From contig NC_133123.1 of NCBI RefSeq assembly GCF_033568475.1, forward strand, positions 137,538,242-137,602,241: a DNA stretch of 64,000 bases, in the 5' to 3' direction. A program made the translations under genes and the position numbers. Shown piece after piece: positions 11,232 to 30,141 of this stretch (positions are counted from its first letter, which is position 1; the number at the start of each line of letters is the position of its first letter). This DNA comes from Henckelia pumila (lineage: Eukaryota > Streptophyta > Magnoliopsida > Lamiales > Gesneriaceae). Below the pieces are notes generated by a model. The model did no database searches, was not told where the DNA came from, and saw nothing but the letters and a program-made list of their open reading frames with translations.

Positions 11232-14200
11232 GCAATGAGGGACCCGCGAAGCTCCAAAATATCTGACAATATTTAGACAAAGTGTATTTTAATTTTGGGT
11301 AAAAGGTTGATAACACGAACAGGAGAGGAAATTAAATTAAATTAAATTAAAGGAGCAAAAATCCAAAGGGAATCTATATATGGTCGTTGGCTGCTGTGGC
11401 CTCCGAAAGTCGCATAAAAAATGGCCAATTTCCAATTAAACAGGCAAAGGCCATCCAACCTATTCTCCGCACCACAATCCGCCTTGACCCCTTGTCCTTT
11501 CTTTTTTTCTTTTTTGTCTTATTCCACACCACTATTTGTATAGATACATGCAATCTTGGAAAATTTTGGTTTTCGTTTAAGATTCATCTGTTTTACTCCG
11601 AGAGTAAACTGAAATTCTTGCATGAAAAGTAAAAAAACAAATATGTGAGATTTATAGCTATTTCTTTTATTTTAATGTGAATATATTTTGAAAACTACAC
11701 AGAGATTGTTACTTCCGCTATACAACATAGACAAAGATTCAACATCTTTCTTTTGCGAAAATATGTCTTTATTATTGCTGTACCCCAAGCCTAGTTTTCT
11801 CGATCTATATATGGTTCCTATACTCGTGCCACCCCACATGTTCATATTCATGATTTGCCAATTAAACAAACATGAGTGTTTTGTAAAGTATAGGTCTCTT
11901 GTGATCATACGATAAACTATGTCCAATTGTCCATATTTACAATAAAAAAATAATGTTTTTTCATAAGTGATTTAAATAAAATATTCATCTCATAAAATTG
12001 AACTGTGAAACAATTTACGTGAGTTTTTTTGATTCACAGGATACGTGTACGGGAAGATTTGGTAGGAAAAAATTAATGCGAAATTTATTTGTTGACCACG
12101 GCCTGTTTGTTTTATTTCACATCAAAGGGCAACGATGTTCATTCACAATACAACCAAATTTTCACGCAGTTATCTCATCCATCGTCATTGCACTTGACTT
12201 TAAGGTACATATGAGCGAAATTTGAAATTTATAAAGCGTTTAATCTCTTTCATTTCTCCAAAGTTATGAATATTATATTTCTACAGTAACCGAATTTTGA
12301 ATTTCCATATTATACATGTATTGTATTTGTTTTGAATTAGTATGCTTAATTCATGAAAGAAGTTGTACTTGATAATTAGACTTTGATTAACGTCTAATTC
12401 ACTTGCCAGGCTGTGTCAAGTTGCCAACACTCACACGAATTAAACAAATATTATATGTTAAAATAATCCGTAATTCTTTTGCGTGTCGGTCTCTTAATAA
12501 ATAGTCAAAGACTCGAGGCTTGAAAACCAAGTCCGACCGTACATTTCATTTCAATGTATTTTCTATACCTTTTTATACAGCTTTATTTAAAAAATAATAA
12601 TGCAAGACATCATCAATTTAATCTGAATTTGGACTCAACTATAAATTAATTATTAGTATTTCTATTTCAAATAAATTATTATAATTATCTTAAACCCAAC
12701 CACGATTAATCTTTGAATACTTTTTTAAATAACTTCAAAAACACATTATTCTTTATAATTAGATTGCATCTCGATCGAATATTAGCTATCACTTTTCTAA
12801 TGAGAAGTTAAATGAGGGTAACATGGATCGTGAGTCATAAGCCCCGATGCAAAATAAAATAATTAATTATTAAAGAATAATAATATATAATAACATGGTT
12901 GGTTGGTAGGGTTATCCATTGAATTGGTACTAAATAGTTTTTTTTTATTGTTTATTTTACAAACCACTTGGAATATTCCTCCGAAGTCATTGGATTTTGC
13001 AAGCATGATTTTTTTTTTGTTTTACTCTTTTGTCTTAAAACTACAAGTAGAGTACAAGTTGGTCTCTGCTGCCAAGTTGCATACTGATTTTATTATTTTA
13101 GCAAGTGACTTTGGGAAATGGAGTGCCATGTTATACAAACTTCTTTTTCTAGTCATATTCCCTTTAATTTTTCGATATCGTAATTAAATTCTGTTTGACT
13201 TTGCAATTTAAAACTATATTAATTACGAGTTATCAATTTTTCTATTGTTTCTTTATTTTCTTTTTCATTTTTTCAATCCATCCAGATTCCAAAATATTGA
13301 CTATTTCACGTATTTTCTTTACTTAAAATCGAAATCACAAGTTGGTGATGTTGAAAAGAATTAGGTTTTGATGGAATCAAAGTTTTAACAATATGTAAAA
13401 TAGTAAATTCGGATAAACCTTCTCTGAAACGATCTCACATAACCGACGAGTAAAAAGTAATATTTTTATTAAAGAATAATAATAATAATATTAATAATAA
13501 TACTTTTCATATCTCAAATAGAATAACAGATCCATGCCACAAAATTAATAATTTAGACGGTTTCATAATTTTTTTTAAAAAAAACTCGATATAAATTAAT
13601 TTTTATTTGGTGATTATAATTAGCCTTTTATTTCATTGGGCCAAATCGAAATATCTGAAGAATAAATAACAAGCTCGGATAACTGTATTGGACTGGCTCA
13701 TTATATTCCAAAATGGATTGATGGACTTTCATTAATTTATTGGGCCTTTTTAAAATTTGAAAACTGTGTTAGCCCAATTGAAGCCCCAATAAGCATAAAG
13801 AAACCCAAATTGGAAAGCTCGTATAGAATTTTCTTAGGGACACGACCCAGTTCTCCTACACGGTTCATACGTGAACAAATGTTCTTTTTTTTTTTTTTAG
13901 CAACATTTGATTAAGAATTTTGAATTCATGTATTTGTATAATATATATATTAATTAACTAGTTGAAAAATAAAAAAAAATCTTTAAAATCATTTCATTTT
14001 AATAAGTACAAGGTGTTCTTTTCCAAAAAAAAAAAAAATTGTTGAATTTTTTTTTTTATTGGGATGTCAGAAAAATATTTTAAAAATGTTTTTAGTGTAT
14101 TACAATTGAATAAAACTTAAAAATGTGTCTGAAAAAGATTTTTGTTATTTTATTATTTTTTTTAAAAAAATTTGTTCTCATATTATAATTTCTAAAGAAC

Positions 14201-14835
14201 AGTTAAGATTTTCTTTTTGATGTTTTTAGAATTAAAAAAATAGGTCAAAAGAGATTGAAATGTTTTTATAAAATAGTTGTCTAAAATTTAAACTATAAAT
14301 TCTGTTTTTAAAATAAATGTTCAACTTCAAACATATTTTCAACTATACAAATATTTTTTAAGAATAATTATCCAACTTATATATATTCTTAAAACAACTT
14401 TTGAAATATTTTATAAAAGAAATTGTAAAAACACTTTACAATTTTTTTTTTATATATAAGTATTTATCCAGACCGAGTTTAGGAGAATAAAATTATTTAG
14501 AATTCTCGAGACCAAAAATGAAATCCATCATATCTAAATCGAATGCCATCGCCTGACATTGGTTGATATATAACAAGATTCAGGTTTACCAAATCAATTT
14601 ATAGATATTTACCAAATATTGTTCAAAATGTGAATTCTAATTCACGACCGAATTCGGAGAAATTTAATGATAAATCATATTCATGTCATCATCATATTTT
14701 ATAAATTTCGAAAATAGAATCTCACTTTTAATATTATCTAAATCAAAATCCACTTTGATGTTGTTTTGTGTTTTAATGTTTATATTGGAATAGTACTACA
14801 AATTTATTCTTTAACACTGTTATTCTATTTCTACC

Positions 14836-14837
<2 letters not shown>

Positions 14838-14873
<36 letters not shown>
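14838..14873. repeat. (AT)n microsatellite
   Basis: A perfect TA run of about 35 bases, 500 bp upstream of the MAP kinase start. Confidence 0.9.
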
Positions 14874-14876
<3 letters not shown>

Positions 14877-15370
14877 AAAATAAATATTTCATTATTATAA
14901 ATTATGAGGCCTCGTATATATATATTTTAAAAAATATAGCCGTGCGGCCCGTGCCCCGTCAGCTGAGTGGGTCATAACAAAATCTATATGTACGCATTGG
15001 GACAGCGCAGCCGCATTCCCACTGGATTTTCTCAATACTCACCTATTAATTAATTATTAGTTATCATTAAGCATTAAATACATTTATTATTTTAATTTGG
15101 AAAAAGATGATAATAATAATAACAATAATAAAGGTTACCGTTATTATAATATTTTAGAGTGTGAAAATAGTATATAAAATAAATATTTGCTGGATATTAA
15201 CAAAATCTTGAAAAAAAATAATCAGATTTTCTTAAAAAGAAAGAAGTGGGTCCCACGAGTCTGCATACACACTTGACACAAAACGAGGGAGAGGGAGAAA
15301 TACATACATACACACACACTCGTGTGTTTCGTTTTGTTGTACAGTTACTAACAAGAATCACCAGAAAAAA

Positions 15371-20831
<5,461 letters not shown>

Positions 20832-21557
20832 ACAAACAACCATTCCTTGAAAAAGAATGGAAAACCAACCATAAAAAAAAAACGTGATTCACATTCTTCG
20901 CAAGTAATGCCAATGCCGTTCTTGCGATATCTGTGAATTTAATGTGCATATTATAGCTCATCCGAAGCCTGGATGCCGCCTTAGCAATAAATACATATGA
21001 GGAACAATTGAACTCGAATATATTTGAAAGTCTTTTAAACTGTTGTGAGATTATTAGGCTACCCTGCCTATTGAAAGTGGAAACATTTCCTGATAAAATG
21101 GCATTTGTAAATTGTTTTCCATTTTATAATGCATTGATGATTAGATAAGTTTTTCAATAACAGTAACAACTAACAAGTTGAGATGTTATCAACCAAATCG
21201 GAGAACTCCTCAGCTTCCATACAAATGGGGAGGGAGAGGAAATAGTGCGCAACTACATTAGCCGTGAAATGTGGGAAATATATCACATTCTACAAGGCTC
21301 ATTAATCAAAGTACAACATATCAAATCAAAGAAAACCTATGTTTCCATTTCACCCCAGTTTGTCAAGAAACCATAAACCCTAGGGGGAGAATGAAAACAC
21401 AGGCACCCACACGCAAAATATCCCAGATTAACTGCGCATCTGCAGTATAATCTCGAGATGTAAAACAGTAAAAAGAAAACCTAGAATTCTTAGGCATAAT
21501 CATGCAAGTTCTAATGTACATCGTACAACCCCACAGCACCTAGTTTGTACGGAATTA
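20832..21557. other. intergenic region between convergent MAPK and MEI2-like genes
   Basis: The two genes point toward each other, so this 0.7 kb holds both 3' untranslated regions. An 'aataaata' signal lies near 20,986, downstream of the MAPK stop. No other feature was recognised. Confidence 0.5.
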
Positions 21558-24378
21558 TCAGTATTTCTTGCTCGGAAACCGGCGTCGAAGCACATTTCCA
21601 ATAACCAGCGGCGGGCAAGGATTCGGGTCTGATCCATTTCGAGGCGGATCCAGAACTACTGGCAGAAAATCCAATTCCTCACAAGCGAATTCCGAGTTTT
21701 TAAATCTTCTCGTGTACACTTCTTTGCCCTAAAATAACCAAAAATAAAATCAAAACGAATAGAAAATTTGAAAATTATAAAATAAATTCGGAGAGCGGAA
21801 ATTTTACCTGGATTCTGGCCCAAGTGATTTCACAAATTTTCTTGGAAATGAAAGACCCATCGTCACTCCTAAAGGTTTCCCACTTGAAATTTTGAAGAAT
21901 TTTCTTGAACTTGTTCGCAGCAACGCCAGTCGTAAAGTTAACAAACGCATATCCCAAGTTACCCTTCTTTCTAAATTTTATTATATATACATTTTAAAAA
22001 AATGGAATCAGTGCTCAAAATTAAATATTTTGCATTAATTACCAACGTGACAGTCTGGGTAAATTACCTAAAATCCATCGGTAAATACAGAAAATCATAC
22101 TCCAAAGAGTATGCGCGGCAGTAACCATCCAGAAACTCGAGTATATCATCCCTTCTGGAAAATTATACATTCAAAAATCAAATCAAGAGGGCTCATAAAT
22201 GCTCCATTGCATGCATGCGTTTCTGAAAATGTACTAAATGATCATAACTCTTTCTTCTTTTCTTTTTTTTTTTTAACTAAATGATTAGAACATTTAATGT
22301 CCACTGAAAAATCAATAAATCTGATATGTATTGTTTGGTTAATGAGATCTACACTGAGGGTAATATCCAAATCATGCCTTCATATATCTTCACATTAGCA
22401 TAATTAATGATATATAGTTGACATGAAAAATCAGGAGACATTAGGGAAAGGTCGATGCTGGCCCAGAATCAATGGCCCAGATCAATTTTGCAGGTCAAAT
22501 CAATTGACCTGCAAAGATATACGACCGATTCAAACATTAGAATTTAGATCTATGATTGAAGTAATACTCATAAAACACAAGATAACCTATTAATAAATGT
22601 CCACTTTTAGACGAAAACTCAGAGGCAGTGAGTACGTGGATGCATGGTATTATGAGGCATGAAGATTGAAACATGCCTTTAATGCATTAAATGCTGATAG
22701 AGACACGATGATAGATACATTTGGGTAAAAGTTGAAAGGATTTCCATTTCTTCGTTCTTTTATATTTTGAACAGTCTGTTCAGTTCCGAGACAATAAACA
22801 ACCCAAAAAGGCGTTTAAAAAAATCACAGTGAGTTTGGAATTATGCGCAGACACGGTTAGTGGAACAGGGTTCAGAGAACCAGAGACAAAACATGCATTC
22901 TTTGTTTAATCTTAAAAGTATTCATTCACAAAGGTAAACTATAGTACTTCCAGGTTTAAAGAATAAAGACTCCCAATCCAGAGAAACAACGGAGCTCCAA
23001 TCAGTATCTCATAATTTCATGAACATTGCAGGTCATTTATACATATAATTTTTTAGAATTTTTACTGTTATGTAATACCTTAATTACCGACCATTCAAGC
23101 TGGAAAAATCCAATGGCATGACACTGTTATGTGTGTACATATGTTGCAAAAAAAACTTCATACTCGCAAAACGATTAAGGGATTGTTTGCAATCACCAAA
23201 AAAAAAAGTGATTGTTAGTTTTTGACTTAAAAAAATCATTTTTGTATGCTTTTTAAAAAAAGTGATTGTTAGCTTTTGACTTAAAAAAATCATTTTTGTA
23301 TGCTTTTTAAACCTAGATTATGTGTTAGCTTATGTTTAAGCTAATTGAAATCCAAAAGCAAGCGTGATTATGATTCTCCAAAAAGTGATTTTAATAAGAT
23401 CATTCTTAAAAGCACTCTAATTACTTATTTATCAAACACTACCCAACTTTGATTTTTAAATTTTAATATAAAGTTTCTAAACACTACCAACTTTTGATTT
23501 TTCTATACTTTTTATAATTTATAAATTAATCACTTCTAAAAAACAATCTATTGCACACACAAGGGTAACTTTAAAACCAGATAAAAAAAGAAATCATCTT
23601 TAAAATAAAAAAAATCAGATCTTGCATTTAGGAAAATGGAGTTGACAAGAAAACAAAATAGTTTCCACAAGAAGAGATGTCAAAAAATATAAAACTTTAC
23701 CCAAGTAACTAATTCCTAAAAGACAGCAAATGCTGGAATGGTATCATAAACTGATGATTGAAATTGATAAATTAATCGACTATTTTTTTTATGAAATTTC
23801 GCATGAGAATATATAATATGTATCGAACTATAGGGGTACCTTAAACGATTTGGAATGTTCTTTATCATCACCGTCGTGTTCCAGCCCTGGCCACTTGCCG
23901 GAGCCACAGGAAGCGGAACAGGCTGCGTCAAGTCAACAGCGCCGCCGTCGACGGCAGTCTCATTCACGGGCTCCACCAACTTTTTCGGCCTCCAGCGAAG
24001 CTTGGATGGCTTCTTATGATCCTCTGAAACAGACCTCACTCGAGGGGGGCGATGTCTTGGGAAGCCATTCTTGAAACCTCCGAGTCCCGGAGGACATTTT
24101 TGCACATGACTTTTCGAGTTCTTCGTTGGAATACTGATCTCATCGGAAGTGGGTTTCGTGGGGTTTTCGCGACGCCCATTCCCCGTCGGGACAAGACGGG
24201 GACTTGTGGGTGGCGGCCAGTAATAATGTTGGCTCATTTTGTACATGGAGATGGGATAAGCGGCGATTGCAGAAGGGTAACGCAACACCGTGATCGGAGG
24301 TTGCGGCGGCGGACTAGGTGGCGGAGGACTCCATGATTCTGCGTAGGGGTTGAGTTGTTTGGGGAGTTTGATGCACAT
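21558..24378 (-). CDS. MEI2-type C-terminal RRM protein (RRM-only form), four exons
   Basis: Predicted RNA-binding protein of the MEI2-like/TERMINAL EAR1-like group, in which the unusual C-terminal RRM is the defining part. Exons on the minus strand: 24378-23840, 22154-22068, 21970-21808, 21728-21558; all introns are GT..AG and the frames join, giving 319 residues. Residues 1-165 are proline- and base-rich with no recognised domain and no RRM1 or RRM2. The RRM spans about 168-275, with the RNP2-like strand TVMIKNIPNR, the family signature YDFLYLPMDF, and the RNP1-like strand GNLGYAFVNF. The short tail ends RRRFPSKKY. Having only this RRM fits the small MCT class rather than full-length MEI2-like or TEL proteins, which carry additional RRMs. 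The first ATG in the open frame was taken as start. Intron 1 (1.7 kb) carries a MITE. Confidence 0.88.
23179..23565. mobile_element. Tourist-like MITE in intron 1 of the MEI2-like gene
   Basis: Starts 'gggattgtttgcaatcac' and is flanked by TAA at 23176-23178 and again at 23566-23568, the three-base target typical of PIF/Harbinger elements. Its body is the reverse complement of the element at 26189-26530. A segment of about 60 bp around 'gtgattgttag...gtatgctttt' is tandemly duplicated inside it (about 23205-23310). The right end is diverged. There is no coding capacity. Confidence 0.75.
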
Positions 24379-24722
24379 GGTGGAAGTCGCAGAAAAATGT
24401 CGCAGCGTGGAAAGAAACCATGGCCGATATCTATATCTCTTCCCTGTATATATTATTTATTTTTCCAAAACGTGTGTTTTCTCTTTTTAAGGTTTTTAAT
24501 TTACAAAAAAATACATTCTGTTTTTTGTAAAATTGATGGGCATTTATTGTTTTTAGATTTAGATAGATGATTATTTCTTTACGAAAATTTCATAGTTTTT
24601 GCATTTTTTCTTTTAATATTTATTTTATTTGATTGATTTTTTGATTTTTTTTTAAAAAAAACCTGTACAAATATGTAAAGCCTGTGTCGAAATATTAATT
24701 TATATTACATATCTATTTTAAA

Positions 24723-25142
24723 TCTATACTATCTATACTATTACAAGCTATCTCGTGGAGTTCAATCTATCTTATGGGTATTATCTTAATGATAGATCTA
24801 ATATCTCATGATTTTTCACGTTAACAATATATCATTAATTACGCCTATATATAAATATAGCAACCATTGGATGCATGATTTGGATATTACTCATTTTATT
24901 AAAGTTGAGAGACCAACCTCTTAATTTGTTTGCCCTTTAGTATATATTTAATTACCAAAATACCATTTTGTTTTGTCCATTGATGACTAATTATTTACAG
25001 AAATGTCGCTTCTACTATATTTTTTTTTGTCTTTTTATGGATATTTATTTATTTATAATAATGTCATTTTTTTATTTCAATATTGTTTATTATTTTCATT
25101 TTTATTTTCAATTAAAAAAATGAAGAGTCGTGTGCCTCCTAG
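24723..25142 (+). mobile_element. candidate non-autonomous Helitron (first of a tandem pair)
   Basis: Begins 'tctatactatctatactat' after an A and ends in CTAG before a T, the expected Helitron boundaries (5' TC, 3' CTRR, insertion between A and T). The region before its CTAG resembles the end of the next element but lacks a clear hairpin, so this copy is less certain. Confidence 0.45.
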
Positions 25143-25148
25143 TACTAA

Positions 25149-25385
25149 TCTATACTATCTTATAATGTTTGAGACCATTATAAAAACTGTTTTTGATATG
25201 GTGTGATAACACCAAAATTTCTTTCAGTTTTGCCCTTTTATTGCAGCCAAATTTTCATTTTGCATCAGTTTCTCCCATTTTCTATTCAATTAAAAATCTA
25301 ACTTATCACACACATGTATTTTTGGAGCACAAATTTTAATATAATGCATTATATTATACACGCAAAGCGTGTGCTCCGTAACTAG
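25149..25385 (+). mobile_element. short non-autonomous Helitron
   Basis: Begins 'tctatactatcttataatg' after an A. The 3' end has a perfect 5-bp stem hairpin CACGC-AAA-GCGTG (25359-25371), then ten bases, then CTAG (25382-25385) followed by T, which is the textbook Helitron terminus. At 237 bp it has no Rep/helicase ORF and would depend on another element. Confidence 0.75.
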
Positions 25386-27984
25386 TAATCATGAAAGTTA
25401 CGTACTAATTACTCTGCCACGCCACCCCAAGGACAGTGTTCTTGGGGTAGCATAGACTTTCCACTCATATTCACTATTATGTTTTTTAGTTCTGAAAAAA
25501 ATAAATGTTGTTATAATATTTTTTTTCTCGTTCTCTGAGATATGTTTTTCCTCTCGTTCATTTCACATCTCAACGCTATAATATTTTACATTCTTCTAGC
25601 TGTTTTCATATTTTTTCTTGAAAACATCGCATTAATATACATTACTTTATAATGCTTACAGATATTTTACACAATAATACAAGATGTTGAATGATTTTAC
25701 ACAATAAAAACTATCCCTCAAAAAATTATAACATAAGCGCGCAAATCTTTTTCATCTCACAGATTAATCACACGACACAAAATATAATCAAGCTTCCTTT
25801 TTATGTCATATAATTATTATAAACATTTTTATTTAATATATTGGTCTTGGGGTAAAATTAATAATAAGATTTAATAATAAAAAATTTGGTGAAAAGGACC
25901 TGCCACAGTATTGTAGTAAAATGGATGTTGTACAATTAGGAAGATCGGATTGGATAGTATCTAATTATAGCACTCCATTAAATGCTACCAGACAATTCAA
26001 GAAATCTTGGCGGCGAATATATATTTTTCACGTATATATGTAGCACCAGCTTTTTGGAAAACGCATACATTATACTCGTGTATATAATAATAATAATAAT
26101 AATAATATACATGTACTTATGTCACATGGACATTGTCATGCACATATATTTATCTCTGAGTTGCCAAAAAAATTAATTATTATATTAAGAGAATGTTTGG
26201 AATAGACTGTGATTTTGTTGAAGTAATTAATTTATAAATTATAAAAAAATTAAGAAAAATCAAAAGTTGGTAATGTTTGAAAACAAATGTGAAAATCTAA
26301 AAATCAAAGTTGGGTAATGTTTGATAAATAAGTGATTAAAGTGATTTTAACAAGGACCTTCTTATTAGAATCACTTTTGGAGAATCACAATCACCGCATG
26401 ACTAGCTTTTGGATTTCAATTAAGTTAAGCATAAGTTAACACATATAATCTAGGTTTAAAAAACACACAAAAATGATTTTTTTAAGCCAAAAGCTAACAA
26501 TCACTTTTTTTAGTAATTGCAAACACTCCCTAAATATATTACGTAAATTAAGCAGATCGACTATCGTAAATGGGTCTACTCGATCATGGATTCCGAGCTA
26601 GTAACTCGAAAATGAGTCGAATAATTGCGGTAATTGTAAACAACAGAATTTTCGATAGTTGTCATCTACGTTGTTATTGAACAAATATCAATGGCGTCGA
26701 TTGTTATCCGGCATAGACTTTCTTAACTTAGAAAACAATGCGCAGGTATATATTTTATGTGTTAAAAACATCTTATGTAGTATTATTTCCATGAGCTGTT
26801 TTGACCTTTAAAGTTATTGAATGATTTTCGATTTTATTTGGCCGAGCTTTGTTTATATTTTTCTTTTTTAAAAAAAACAAACAAATATAATATAAATGCC
26901 TATGCAAACTTTTGATATTATATTGAATTAAATTATCTATGAAAAAATATCGACTTCAATGAAATAACAATAATATATAAACTCAAAAATCAAGAGGATC
27001 TTTTACATTGAAAAAATAGAGGATTTTTTAAGGTTAATTTCATGAAATGCAACCAGATCACTGTTATCAAATTTCAATTTAATGTTAAGCAATTTCTCAA
27101 AGATTTTAAAATTTGTGTGAAATTTTATGATAAACAAAATGTGACTGCATGCATGTCCAGGGTTTTGACTGTTTCCTATTTCAGTTTAAGCATTTGGAAA
27201 CTGAATAAAGGCAATGTGTGCAGTTGAAATGTATACCTGTAAATGCCTTTTACTTGTATAATTTCCTAAGTGCCCATTTAAGGTTATTTGACCTAAAATT
27301 TAAAATATTATAGAGAAAAAATTAAGGAAAATGTTGATGTTTTGAAATATCAAATTATATAGAGCTGCAAATATTGTATAGCATAGATACACCGTACACG
27401 ACTATAGAGGATGCAATGCAATTTTGCATAATTAAGGCAATAAAGTGTCTGTCCTTTCACTACACATACTTGTGACTCCATTGTCTTGATTATACATACA
27501 TCTTAGCTATTGCATAGACATTCGGAATGAGACACGAATTTTAAGATGTACGTGATAGCTAGGTGTATCTTGTAGGTGATCTTGATTGTATTTTCTTACA
27601 CATAAAGAGAATAATTGCAAAAATAAATTATATACAAATTTTTTATTTTATACATATCTAATTCATTCAATTGCGTGTTTTTGAAGACGTGATTAGAGGT
27701 ACATTAATAAAAGAATGGAAAAAATATTAGTAAATATAGTACAAACCTAGCTATAATATTTGAGACAAAGGAAGAAAAAATATGACCTATATATATAATT
27801 GAGAATGGGGTAGTGGATGATTTCCTAAGTTCAACTATATATCGGACAATGCGAGAAATCAACTTTTAATATCTTTAACACAAATTTTGTAAATAGAATT
27901 TTATTAAAACAAAATTATAAATACTAGTCTAAACATGCCCTAATAACTATTTGCGACGGAAAAGATATATTGTTGCGTGTGTTT
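25386..27984. other. gene-free spacer with one MITE
   Basis: AT-rich DNA without recognisable coding sequence. It contains the Tourist-like MITE at 26189-26530, a TAA microsatellite near 26088-26107, and a small hairpin 'ccccaag...cttgggg' at about 25427-25449. Confidence 0.55.
26189..26530. mobile_element. Tourist-like MITE, 342 bp
   Basis: The ends 'gagaatgtttggaat' and 'gggagtgtttgcaat' (read inward) form terminal inverted repeats of about 15 bp. TAA flanks both sides (26186-26188 and 26531-26533), as for PIF/Harbinger elements. The body matches, in reverse orientation, the copy at 23179-23565. Confidence 0.8.
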
Positions 27985-29505
27985 GGATATATACTTTATG
28001 GAGTTATTTGAACCAAACATCCCTTTGAAATATTGAAAATACACACTTCTCCTCTTTGAAATTTTAATAGGCATCTTTAACCCTAACCTTTTAAAAAATT
28101 AGCACACTCGCCCTATCAGATGAGTGGTTGTTGAGCATGCGTCCCTCATGCGACTGGGCAAAAATTTTGATTTTTTTTTGCACCAAATACCCCTATGAAA
28201 TATTAAAAATGCATATTTGACCCATGTAAAAATAATTTTTAAATATATTCAACTCATAATACATAATTTTTATTAAAATATAATTATAAAATATTTAGCA
28301 AACATTTTTTGTTTTATTAATTTTATTTTTAATTTTAAATTTATTATGATTATATAATTATTTTCTAAAAAATATTATTATTTTATCTTGTTATTATTAT
28401 TTTATTAAACTTTCTTCTTGTTTCCAACTTTTCAATTAAAAATGCATTCATAAACAAGATTTAAATACCTAAAAGTACCAAAATATTAAATCAAAATGAT
28501 AATTTATTGCATATTACTTTTCAATTTAGGATTATAGATTTTTGAACTAAAATCTAAATTTTTTAAAATGCATTGTAGAATTTGCATTAAATAATAATAC
28601 ACAATATTTATTAAAATCTAATTATAAAATATTTTTTAAACATTTTTAATTTCATTTATTTTTATTTTTTATTTTTTATTTATAATTTTAAACTAATTTA
28701 TTTCTAAAAAAATTATTACTTTATCTCATTATCATTATTTTATCAAATCACTTCTTGTTTTCAACTTTTTCATTAAACATGATTCATAAATAAGAATTTA
28801 AATATCTAAAAATACAAAAATATTGAACCAAATGATAAGTTCATGAATGTTACTTTTTAGATTTATAATTATATAAGAATGTTATTTTTTTTATTATTTA
28901 TTACAAATTGTGCAATGCATATTCTCGAAAAATTTAAATTTTGGTTCAATAATATATAGTCCTGAATCGAAAAAGCAATATGTTTGAATTTATCGGTTTA
29001 GTTTAATATTTTGGTACTTGAAATTATTTAAATACTTGTTTATAAATTCATGTTTAATGGAAAAGTTAGAAACAAAAAAAAAGTTTAATAAAATAATGAT
29101 AACAAGATAAAATAATAATAATTTTTAGAAAATAATTATATAATCATAATAAAATTAAAAAAAATTAATAAAAAAAATATTTGCTAAATATTTTATAATT
29201 AGATCTTAATAAAAATTGTGTATTATGGGTTGAATAGATTTAAAAATTATTTCCACATGTGTCAAATATGAATTTTTAATATTTCATAGGGGTATTTGGT
29301 GCAAAACAAATATCAAAATCTTTCTTCAGTCCCATGAGGGGCGCGTGCGCAACAATCACTCATATGAAGGGACGAGTGTGCTAATTTTTTAAAATATTAG
29401 GGTTGAAAATGGTTATTATTTGACAAAAAAGAATTGTACATTTTCATTATTTCACAGGGGTGTTTAGTGCAAATAACACATACAAGTTGATATTGCAATA
29501 GATTT
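27985..29505. mobile_element. long terminal-inverted-repeat (foldback) element, about 1.5 kb
   Basis: The left arm (about 27,985-28,560) and the reverse complement of the right arm (about 28,920-29,505) are alike along most of their length. Shared landmarks include 'gttatttg' at the outer ends, 'atacccctatgaaatatt', 'attagcacactcg', and 'ataattataaaatattt'. A third copy of the inner part lies in direct orientation at about 28,600-28,860. No coding sequence is present. The outer ends are approximate and no target duplication could be fixed. It could be a MULE-like or foldback transposon. Confidence 0.75.
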
Positions 29506-30141
29506 GCTTGTTGATATTTTGTTTGCCTATATTTTCGGGCAGCAAGTTTTTGACATACAAGTTCTGTTTAGTTAGGGTGTGGTGCTCATCAATTCATAGA
29601 GGAACTTTTTAAATTTATTGTTTAACATATTGCGTCTAATGTTGTTGATTATGTTCTTACTATTTTATAAACTTTGTTTTACGAGCAATAAAATTTTAGT
29701 AATATATATTTTTGAAAGAGATTTTGATATTCTAATGGAATATTTCGGTAAAAAAGTTAGATGAAAATTAATAATTACTTATTATAAAAGTTAAGTTAGA
29801 CAATGCATTAATACCTTAAATTTGGGCTAGTTCAACTCAATTAAAATGTAGTTGTTGATTTGGGCCTAGCTTGGTCTCTCTTTCTCAAATGTTCTCGTTC
29901 GATATACTAGTGATATGTGCCTGCCCCTGGAATCCATATACAAACCTGCTGAAGAATGGGTTCAATTAGAAAGCCCAATGGTCTCCCTTTAAATGGACTA
30001 TTTGGTATAAACTCGATGGCCAAGGACTGATACACACTGTGTGAAGCCACAAATTCAAGATATAAAATTCCCCAAGTACATGTTGATGACGTGTAGTTTA
30101 TTTAGAACAAAAAGATTCGAAGTATAAGACGAGTTCTACTG

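Larger units (their letters stand above)
10255..15370. other. gene-free spacer between NIA and the MAP kinase gene
   Basis: About 5.1 kb of AT-rich DNA. Open frames are short and unrelated to known families. It contains a small palindromic element (11056-11157), two AT microsatellites, and a degenerate stretch near 13,420-13,480 resembling a common plant dispersed repeat with an 'acgatctcac' core. The last 200 bases before 15371 should include the MAP kinase promoter and leader; TATA-like 'tatataaaat' at about 15171 is a possible core promoter. Confidence 0.55.

Noticed and set aside
11998-12225. 75-codon open frame in the NIA-MAPK spacer
   Set aside because: No recognisable domain, AT-rich composition and no neighbouring exons.
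25427-25449. Hairpin 'ccccaag...cttgggg' as a terminator or small RNA precursor
   Set aside because: Stem of about 7 bp in a gene-free region; too short to claim a function.
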